DNA from: Marinifilum breve
Lineage (GTDB): Bacteria; Bacteroidota; Bacteroidia; Bacteroidales; Marinifilaceae
Direction of reading: 5' to 3'
Assembly (NCBI RefSeq): GCF_003202155.1
Contig: NZ_QFLI01000007.1
Location: 1-64,000 of the forward strand
Length of the DNA stretch: 64,000 bases
Shown here: in pieces, positions 1 through 5,465 of the stretch
Numbering within the stretch: position 1 is the first letter of the stretch
Layout of the letters: the number at the start of each line of letters is the position of its first letter
The notes under the pieces: model-generated
Told to the model about the DNA's origin: nothing
What the model saw: only the letters and a program-made list of their open reading frames with translations
Databases searched by the model: none
Program-made: the position numbers and the translations under genes

Positions 1-35
1 TGTTGGGGTCCTGGGTTCGAACCCCAGAGGGATCA
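1..35 (+). tRNA. tRNA-Lys (partial, 3' part)
   Basis: The window opens inside a tRNA. The visible part is the 3' strand of the anticodon stem, the variable region, the T arm and the acceptor 3' strand, ending in a discriminator A. It is identical to the matching part of the two complete tRNA-Lys genes that follow, so this is the third-from-last member of a tandem tRNA-Lys array that begins upstream of the window. Confidence 0.9.
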
Positions 36-73
36 CTTAAAGACAACCAAAGTCTTTCAAATAAAATCAGGAT

Positions 74-146
74 GATTCCTTAGCTCAGCTGGTAGAGCAC
101 AACACTTTTAATGTTGGGGTCCTGGGTTCGAACCCCAGAGGGATCA
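74..146 (+). tRNA. tRNA-Lys (anticodon TTT)
   Basis: A 73-nt cloverleaf. The acceptor stem pairs GATTCCT with AGGGATC, with one T-G pair. The D arm is GCTC/GAGC, the anticodon stem is CAACA/TGTTG around the loop CTTTTAA (anticodon TTT), and the T arm is CTGGG TTCGAAC CCCAG. CCA is not encoded. The 38-39 nt spacers between copies are nearly identical and contain a small AAAGAC/GTCTTT hairpin, so the repeating unit is tRNA plus spacer (about 112 bp). Confidence 0.97.
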
Positions 147-185
147 CTTAAAAGACAACCAAAGTCTTTCAAATAAAATCAGGAT

Positions 186-258
186 GATTCCTTAGCTCAG
201 CTGGTAGAGCACAACACTTTTAATGTTGGGGTCCTGGGTTCGAACCCCAGAGGGATCA
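186..258 (+). tRNA. tRNA-Lys (anticodon TTT)
   Basis: Sequence identical to the preceding tRNA-Lys gene and last of the tandem array. It is followed 12 nt later by a hairpin and T-run terminator. The same tRNA sequence and terminator type recur as a single gene at 12900. Confidence 0.97.
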
Positions 259-270
259 CTTAAAGAAATG

Positions 271-304
271 AAGAGTTATCGAGAATATCGGTGACTCTTT
301 TTTT
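271..304 (+). terminator. Rho-independent terminator of the tRNA-Lys array
   Basis: GAGTTATCG pairs with CGGTGACTC (two G-U pairs), flanked by AA/TT, then a run of T. Homologous terminators follow the tRNA at 12900 and the tRNA remnant at 13081. In the last copy the stem changes on both sides, which supports the fold. Confidence 0.8.
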
Positions 305-392
305 ATGAAATAAATTTTAGAGATAACTCTAAGATGCTTATGCTCTCTCTCCTATTCAGAATTATCAGGTTTTAAATTGGTCAAAAAATAAA

Positions 393-422
393 AAACCTCC
401 TTTCATAATAAAAAGGAGGTTT
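393..422 (-). terminator. Hairpin terminator, minus-strand reading
   Basis: An 11-bp perfect stem, AAACCTCCTTT/AAAGGAGGTTT, with an 8-nt loop. T-rich sequence follows only on the minus strand, so it fits transcripts arriving from the minus-strand gene at 578-1321. Confidence 0.6.
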
Positions 423-488
423 AGTCTTAAAATAAATGCTGTTGGTATAAAAATTATAGAGGATAGATAAATACTGACAAAATGGTTT

Positions 489-496
489 TATTTTTG
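489..496 (+). promoter_or_regulatory. Candidate -7 promoter element
   Basis: TATTTTTG is an exact match to the Bacteroidota -7 consensus TAnnTTTG. No clear -33 TTG is seen. It would start a transcript near 502, just at the 5' arm of the candidate small RNA. Confidence 0.4.
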
Positions 497-502
497 TCAT
501 AA

Positions 503-575
503 GCCGAGGCCCTTAATTCCCTTATAAAACTTTTGCGGGTTTAACACGAGAATTTCTGGAGCCTCAGCTTTTTTT
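503..575 (+). ncRNA. Candidate small RNA
   Basis: About 73 nt bounded by an exact -7 element six bases upstream and a closing stem, GCCGAGGC with GCCTCAGC (7 of 8 paired), followed directly by seven T. It contains no open frame of note. It ends two bases from the stop codon of the convergent minus-strand DUF6261-type gene, so it could act on that mRNA 3' end or be independent. The family is not recognised; it might instead only be a long-loop terminator. Confidence 0.35.
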
Positions 576-577
576 AT

Positions 578-1321
578 TTATGCCTCTTGTTCTTCTGTTT
601 GTTCTTCTTTAGCGTTTTCGTTTTTAGTAGTGCGTGATTTCACTATGGTTTGATAACGCTGTGTACAATCGTTAATGAAAGCTTCCATCTGATCGTACTT
701 TTCGTTAGGAGCAATTCGATTCAAGACCTCAATGCCCTCGAACAATTGCTCGCAACTAATTCTTAAATCTTTGTACACTTCTAAAGTGTCGTAATCGTCT
801 TCCGATGATTCAGCAACGGTTTTATCTTCCTGCAGTTTCAAATACTCTGCATTATCATCAACCATATCCTGATACCAATCGGTAGCAGATAAGCCTGCTA
901 TTAAACTGGTATTTTCAGCAGAGCTGAGTTCTTTAACCAAACTGGCCATTTTAGCCGATTGATTTGCTCTACCCTTTGTATGCAACGACCAGCCGTGAGA
1001 CCTGATTATTCTCAATAAACTTTCTGCTTTCTCAGCAAATGTTGCATCCTTACGATGAGAACATGCTTCAACCAGATTACGAAATGCAAGGAAAGACTCA
1101 TCACGACGATGATCTTTTCCCTTGAGTAAATGTGTAAACTTACTTGAACGAGCACGGTTCGATACCTTAACAGCCACCTCGTACCTGGCTGTAAACTGAT
1201 CTATAACAGATACAATTTGTAATCCTTCCTTATCTATCGATTTTAGATAAGTCGAAATTTCACCGCAATAACTTAAAAACTCGTTTAAGTGCAACTTCGA
1301 AAAATTCATTTGTTCTATCAT
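578..1321 (-). CDS. DUF6261-type helical protein, copy A
   Basis: A 247-residue protein without signal peptide or membrane segment, predicted mostly helical and ending in an acidic, Glu-rich tail. I assign it to the Bacteroidota family I know as DUF6261 from overall layout; its function is unknown. It aligns end to end with the protein at 56884-57573. Shared points are NF..L near the N-terminus, a central G[KR].RD segment, and a C-terminal Y..[IV][VI]K[ST]R..K motif. A 41-bp hairpin-unit array lies about 290 bp upstream of its start, an arrangement that recurs at the second copy. No exact -7 element was found in its leader. A minus-strand terminator lies at 393-422 and a candidate plus-strand small RNA abuts its stop codon. 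Confidence 0.8.
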   Translation of the reverse strand: MIEQMNFSKLHLNEFLSYCGEISTYLKSIDKEGLQIVSVIDQFTARYEVAVKVSNRARSSKFTHLLKGKDHRRDESFLAFRNLVEACSHRKDATFAEKAESLLRIIRSHGWSLHTKGRANQSAKMASLVKELSSAENTSLIAGLSATDWYQDMVDDNAEYLKLQEDKTVAESSEDDYDTLEVYKDLRISCEQLFEGIEVLNRIAPNEKYDQMEAFINDCTQRYQTIVKSRTTKNENAKEEQTEEQEA

Positions 1322-1608
1322 ATTCTATTTTTTATGATGTGAACCAACAGCATTATTATTAAACCATTATAAATTTAATTTATTTTGTAAATCAAAAAAA
1401 CTTTTTTAACATTTTTTACCAAAGCACCTAATCCTTTTATATATAAGGAACAATACAAACCCTCATAATTTTACCACTCAAAATTTAATTTACTTAAAAA
1501 CACCACTATTCTTACCTATCGTAAAATACAAGCACAAGCTCTTAGAATAGAATCTCCCGAATTTTGAATCATTCCTTTGCTAAAAGAAAGCCAAGAAATA
1601 AGCTTTTG

Positions 1609-2031
1609 AAACAACAATCGCTTCACCTAATTGAAGAGATTGTTGTTTATAAAAATGAGTTCCTGAACCAACTCAGGAGATACTTTTTTGAGAAAACAAG
1701 CACCTGAACCAATTCAGGAGGTACTTTTTTGGGAAAATGAGCTCCTGAACCAATTCAGGAGGTACTTTTTTGGGAAAACGAGCTCCTGAACCAATTCAGG
1801 AGGTACTTTTTTGGGAAAACGAGCTCCTGAACCAATTCAGGAGATACTTTTTCGAGAAAACAAGCACCTGAACCAATTCAGGAGGTACTTTTTCGAGAAA
1901 ACGAGATCCTGAACCAATTCAGGAAGTACTTTTTTGAGAAAACAAGCACCTGAACCAATTCAGGAAGTACTTTTTTGGGAAAATGAGCTCCTGAACCAAT
2001 TCAGGAAGCACTTTATTAAGTAATACCAATT
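1609..2031 (+). repeat. Hairpin-unit tandem array 1 (exact 41-bp period)
   Basis: Nine units begin with CCTGAA or its variant at 1662, 1703, 1744, 1785, 1826, 1867, 1908, 1949 and 1990, always 41 bp apart. A diverged unit starts exactly one period earlier at 1621. The core of a unit is CTCCTGAA CCAA TTCAGGAG (8-bp stem, 4-nt loop), then GGTAC, T5-6, and a purine-rich linker such as GGGAAAACGAG. Unit 1621 has a different stem (CTTCA/TGAAG) and is wrapped in an outer 11-bp stem made by 1609-1619 and 1638-1648. There are no variable spacers, so it is not a CRISPR. The period is not a multiple of three and no long frame crosses it. Hairpin plus T on the plus strand resembles serial terminators pointing away from the DUF6261-type gene. 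Confidence 0.9.
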
Positions 2032-2081
2032 GTTTATTTTGTTTCGCAATTATTGTTTTATAAATTCACAAGATTGATTTT

Positions 2082-2130
2082 AAAGAGGTGCACAATACAC
2101 CCCAAATAGGTCAGTATTGTGCACCTTTTT
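2082..2130. terminator. Strong 17-bp hairpin closing array 1
   Basis: Positions 2082-2098 pair with 2114-2130 over 17 bp with a single G-U pair; the core is GGTGCACAATAC. A-tract and T-tract flank the stem, so it could terminate in either direction. It separates the hairpin array from the cassette-like genes and contains the GTGCAC word that recurs just downstream. Confidence 0.65.
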
Positions 2131-2151
2131 AATTTGAGATAAGAAAAATAA

Positions 2152-2165
2152 GTGCACTAGTGCAC
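2152..2165. promoter_or_regulatory. Perfect 14-bp palindrome, possible operator
   Basis: GTGCACTAGTGCAC is a perfect palindrome 57 bp before the start of the 446-residue gene. GTGCAC occurs four times between 2088 and 2165, and GTGCA again at 2180. This spacing suits a dimeric DNA-binding protein, but no regulator is encoded beside it. Confidence 0.35.
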
Positions 2166-2222
2166 ATTTTAAAAGTTATGTGCAAGCCTAAGTGAGGCCC
2201 CACATTCAAGAGGGACATTAAT

Positions 2223-3563
2223 ATGAAACTAAAAAATTGTACATATAGTCAATGGAAACAAAACCATGAAGAAACTCATAAGGACAAAATCTTTAGAGCT
2301 CTTTATCCATATACAATCTTTCAGCAAATCTTATTTGATGAGAAACTTGTGGGACAAGTTCAAAAATTCGAGTTTCAGTTTTCCTATTATGAGGCAATTC
2401 TGAATAAGATAGAATTACAAGAAAATGGAAGGTATAGAACCACATTATCAATAAAAACTCAACATCTAACAAACTCTACTAAATGGAAAAAAAGAGCTTG
2501 GAATGAAAAATTCCAAATCGTGTACGAAAAGGATTATAAGTTTATTACTGCTTTTACAAAGAATGAAGATACTTCAAAGGATTATTTAAAAAGATTTTTC
2601 AAAGGAAAGTTTAGTAAAATAACTGCCAATAAATCCTTACCTATTTCAGATTTATTATTGAAGGCTCTTTCTCTTCAGATTGCAGAAAATATTCTTGGAG
2701 TCGGTGATTTTGATAAAAGGTATGATTTCCTTTCTCCAGGAATTAGAAGTTTAAAAATTCCAAAATCATTTAATAAAGGAGCTAAAAAAGTTCCTTGTAT
2801 TTATCCTCTATTCTCACAAGGAAGGGAAACGTGGGTATTTTGTTCTTTTGATGAAGAAAGAGCCCATAGGTTAGCATATTTTAATTGCAATCAATGTAAG
2901 AATCTTTATGTAATCTATTGTAATCCGACTTATACCAGACATTTTAGGTGTAAGCATGAAAATGTACATGTTCTTTCATTATTTGAGTTTTCATATTTTA
3001 ATACGAAAAAATTATCAAACGAATATTCAGAACAAATAAGATTCTTACAAAATCATTTAAACGCAATTGAAGAGTACCCTATTGAAGATTTACTGGATAA
3101 AATTAAGAATCCAGCACAAAAGGACTACGAAATATTCAAATCTGAATTAATGGAGGCGTTAGGTATTATGAAATTATTCCCAACTACTTCAAACGAATTA
3201 TTTTTATTTCTTTCTGCTATGAATCTGTTAAATGCATGGATAAATAGAAGTCGTAAATCAAATTCTTCTGAGAAGCTTTTTAGAAATATGTATTTCTTTA
3301 AGACATACCTTAGCGATACTGTTACTCGAATTTTAGAGAGCAAATCACTAATGGGTTCTTCCATATTCATACAGGACGATTTGGTAATGATTAATATTAA
3401 TGAATTCACATTTAGCTTTCATAATTTACCATCAAATAATATTATAGCTGAATTCATAAATAGTGAACAAAACATAGAAATTGAATGGACTGGTAAAAGA
3501 CTTCAACCAATTTCACCATTGGTTTTTAGATTAGCGAAACAGAGAATAAAGGCTAGCACATAA
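2223..3563 (+). CDS. Unknown 446-residue protein with a Cys-rich zinc-ribbon-like patch
   Basis: I do not recognise the family. No signal peptide or membrane segment is seen. Around residues 222-243 there is a CNQC pair, then a single Cys, then CKH, which could bind zinc. The extreme C-terminus reads FSFHNLP, then W..KRLQPI; this resembles the end of the PBECR4-type RelE/EndoU-like nuclease domain of phage polyvalent proteins, but the match is from memory and weak. It is lysine-rich and AT-rich, typical of acquired DNA. Its stop codon lies inside the first large inverted repeat, so gene and repeat behave as one cassette. Confidence 0.75.
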   Translation: MKLKNCTYSQWKQNHEETHKDKIFRALYPYTIFQQILFDEKLVGQVQKFEFQFSYYEAILNKIELQENGRYRTTLSIKTQHLTNSTKWKKRAWNEKFQIVYEKDYKFITAFTKNEDTSKDYLKRFFKGKFSKITANKSLPISDLLLKALSLQIAENILGVGDFDKRYDFLSPGIRSLKIPKSFNKGAKKVPCIYPLFSQGRETWVFCSFDEERAHRLAYFNCNQCKNLYVIYCNPTYTRHFRCKHENVHVLSLFEFSYFNTKKLSNEYSEQIRFLQNHLNAIEEYPIEDLLDKIKNPAQKDYEIFKSELMEALGIMKLFPTTSNELFLFLSAMNLLNAWINRSRKSNSSEKLFRNMYFFKTYLSDTVTRILESKSLMGSSIFIQDDLVMININEFTFSFHNLPSNNIIAEFINSEQNIEIEWTGKRLQPISPLVFRLAKQRIKAST

Positions 3564-3687
3564 CAATGTATATATAAAATAGGCAGAATAGTATTAAATT
3601 AACGGGGTGTAGCCCGCTTCAAAATCGTAACGGTTTGATAAGTTTGAAGCCCGCAACCGCCTACTTTGCATATACTAACCGTTGTGC
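3556..3687 (+). repeat. attC-like imperfect inverted repeat 1
   Basis: A 132-bp element. Its 29-nt ends pair at 19 of 29 positions with a central bulge: GCACA..., GTATAT and TAGGC on the left match the reverse of GCCTA..., ATATAC and TGTGC on the right. Inside it GCTTCAAA pairs with TTTGAAGC. Position (overlapping a stop codon and ending about 30 bp before the next start) and bulged symmetry resemble integron attC sites, though the canonical core boxes are not exact. Confidence 0.55.
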
Positions 3688-3717
3688 AACATATCCGAAC
3701 ATCACATAAACATTGAA

Positions 3718-4485
3718 ATGAAAGTCAAAATATTCAATTTTCTGTTTTTAATGATTCTATTCGCTTCTTGCGATAAATTTTCCCGTGAAAAATATCCTCA
3801 GTTAGCTTCTAAAACAGAAAGTTATAAATATATAAATAGTTGCTATTCTGCTGAATTTGAAAATATAGACAAAATTCCAACTGAAATGCAGAATAAAATT
3901 ACTTCTTTTTTAAAAAGCAGATTAGGAAATAAAAACTTTAAAGAATTAGAATTTAAAAGTGGTTATGTCCTATCAGACAAGCCAATTGAAATAGAAAGAA
4001 CAGAAAGCGAAAGTAAAATCTTAGCACTTCTTGGTCAAGACAAACAAAAGGTTGATTGCGACACAATATTAGATTTTCCAATTTACTCAGTTGTTTATGA
4101 GCTAAAAAAACCTGAAATCGGAATTGAAATAATTGGACTGAATTTAATGCTTGACAGAAATGGAAAACTGATTAAAGACATTGATTTCCCAAAAGCAGAA
4201 TTTGCTGATAAAATAATACCAATAGATTCTGTACACTCGGAATTAATTCGTAGAAAAATCCCATATAAAAAACTGAATATCGACTTGTGGTTTGACAAAA
4301 GAACCGAATCTTTTGTTTGGTCTACTAATACATTAATTCGAGAAGGAAGTATAGCTGGACCAAGTTGTTTTCCAGAAGTTTATTACCATTTTAAAATGAA
4401 CGCAAATAATGGTGAAATAACAGAGTTTGATATTGAAAAAACAGAAGAATATTTTTTTGGAAGTGATAATCATTACGTTGAATAA
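3718..4485 (+). CDS. Hypothetical lipoprotein (255 aa)
   Basis: I choose the ATG at 3718 because the upstream TTG at 3682 lies inside the inverted repeat and because MKVKIFNFLFLMILFASC is a complete lipoprotein signal with lipobox FASC. The mature part is lysine- and glutamate-rich and matches no family I recognise. It is probably anchored in a cell-envelope membrane. It lies alone between two large inverted repeats, as a cassette gene would. Confidence 0.75.
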   Translation: MKVKIFNFLFLMILFASCDKFSREKYPQLASKTESYKYINSCYSAEFENIDKIPTEMQNKITSFLKSRLGNKNFKELEFKSGYVLSDKPIEIERTESESKILALLGQDKQKVDCDTILDFPIYSVVYELKKPEIGIEIIGLNLMLDRNGKLIKDIDFPKAEFADKIIPIDSVHSELIRRKIPYKKLNIDLWFDKRTESFVWSTNTLIREGSIAGPSCFPEVYYHFKMNANNGEITEFDIEKTEEYFFGSDNHYVE

Positions 4486-4490
4486 AAATA

Positions 4491-4579
4491 CGTTGCCCCC
4501 AGCTACCGCGCGAATCCTTTCGCGTGGTACAGTAATTAAAGTCAAACAAAAGGATTCGTGCGACAGCAGGGTGCACATC
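4491..4579 (+). repeat. attC-like imperfect inverted repeat 2
   Basis: The 31-nt ends pair at 22 of 31 positions, including ten consecutive bases (CGAATCCTTT against AAAGGATTCG). A nested perfect hairpin, CGCGAA TCCT TTCGCG, sits in the left half. It starts 5 bp after the stop of the lipoprotein gene and ends 30 bp before the next start. It is clearly homologous to the element at 5275-5365. Confidence 0.6.
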
Positions 4580-4608
4580 TTTGTAATAGATATTAATATT
4601 AAACCAAT

Positions 4609-5262
4609 ATGAGAATTAATTATATTACATCTCTTTCTTTATTGCTATCCTTTTTTCTTTTCTCTTGCTTAAGAAACAATAAAATATCGACATTAGGATA
4701 TCAAAAGGATTTAAAGCAATTTCCAACTGATTTGGTAAATTTCTTTCCTAATCCTGACTCAATTAATGGAATATATTCAACCTCAAAGAATGTTGATATA
4801 ACCAGTGAATGTATTTTTTATATGTTTTATGATTACAAAGCAAAAGACATATTGAAATTCAAAAAATATGCACAAGACCAATCCATTGGAAGTTATTTGG
4901 CAACAGACTCTTTATTAATTACGATTAAAAGGAGAACAATAATAGACTGGGATAATTCGAAAAAAGTTTATTATAAAAATCTATTTAGAAATAATACACA
5001 ATATTATCCTGTGCCATTTTTTGAAGCAAATGATAATCGTGGATATATTGACATTGACGCTAATGATATTTTCTCAAAGGAGAATATTTCTGGCCTTTCT
5101 GATAATTTTGTTTTTTACATTTTAGATAGTAAATCAGGACAATTTTGGGATGGATTAAAACCAAACAAATACATGCCAGAAAGTTGGAAGAATGGATATA
5201 CAAAAGGGATTTGCATTAATGAGAAAGAAAACATGACAATACATTGGTTAATTATTTGGTGA
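4609..5262 (+). CDS. Hypothetical lipoprotein (217 aa)
   Basis: The N-terminus MRINYITSLSLLLSFFLFSC is a lipoprotein signal ending in lipobox LFSC. The remainder is Asn-, Lys- and Asp-rich and matches no family I know. It has the same cassette position as the previous gene, bracketed by two homologous inverted repeats. It is AT-rich and points the same way as the two preceding unknown genes. Confidence 0.75.
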   Translation: MRINYITSLSLLLSFFLFSCLRNNKISTLGYQKDLKQFPTDLVNFFPNPDSINGIYSTSKNVDITSECIFYMFYDYKAKDILKFKKYAQDQSIGSYLATDSLLITIKRRTIIDWDNSKKVYYKNLFRNNTQYYPVPFFEANDNRGYIDIDANDIFSKENISGLSDNFVFYILDSKSGQFWDGLKPNKYMPESWKNGYTKGICINEKENMTIHWLIIW

Positions 5263-5274
5263 TATTATAATAAA

Positions 5275-5365
5275 TAACACCAGCTCCAGCTACCGCGAAA
5301 ATCCTTTAGCGTGGTTCTATAATAAAGTCACACGAAAAGATTCGTGCGACAGCGGGGAACAACAC
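5275..5365 (+). repeat. attC-like imperfect inverted repeat 3
   Basis: It shares CAGCTACCGCG, AATCCTTT, TAAAGTCA and ATTCGTGCGACAGC with the element at 4491-4579 in the same order, and folds the same way. It begins 12 bp after the stop of the preceding gene and ends with GGGGAACAACAC. The two homologous copies flank the 217-residue gene, giving a direct-repeat-bounded cassette. Confidence 0.6.
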
Positions 5366-5371
5366 AGTAAA

Positions 5372-5390
5372 GACGTAACAGTGCTACGTC
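5372..5390. repeat. GACGTA/TACGTC mini-hairpin
   Basis: GACGTA, a 7-nt loop and TACGTC. Similar words are frequent in Bacteroidota intergenic repeats as I remember them. No T-run follows, so it is not an obvious terminator. It lies between the last cassette repeat and the convergent receptor gene. Confidence 0.3.
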
Positions 5391-5465
5391 CCTACAAGAC
5401 ATCTACAATTGCGAACACCCACATTTATCAAATGATCTAACAAAGATGCAATGCTACTGCCATAA

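Noticed and set aside
1609-2031. Array 1 as a CRISPR array.
   Set aside because: Every unit is repeated along its full 41 bp without variable spacers, and no cas gene is present.
3682-3717. Use of TTG 3682 as the start of the first lipoprotein.
   Set aside because: It lies in the inverted repeat and would place 12 polar residues before a complete lipoprotein signal.
4427-4612. Short open frame across inverted repeat 2.
   Set aside because: It starts inside the lipoprotein gene in another frame and its coding is an artefact of the palindromic element.
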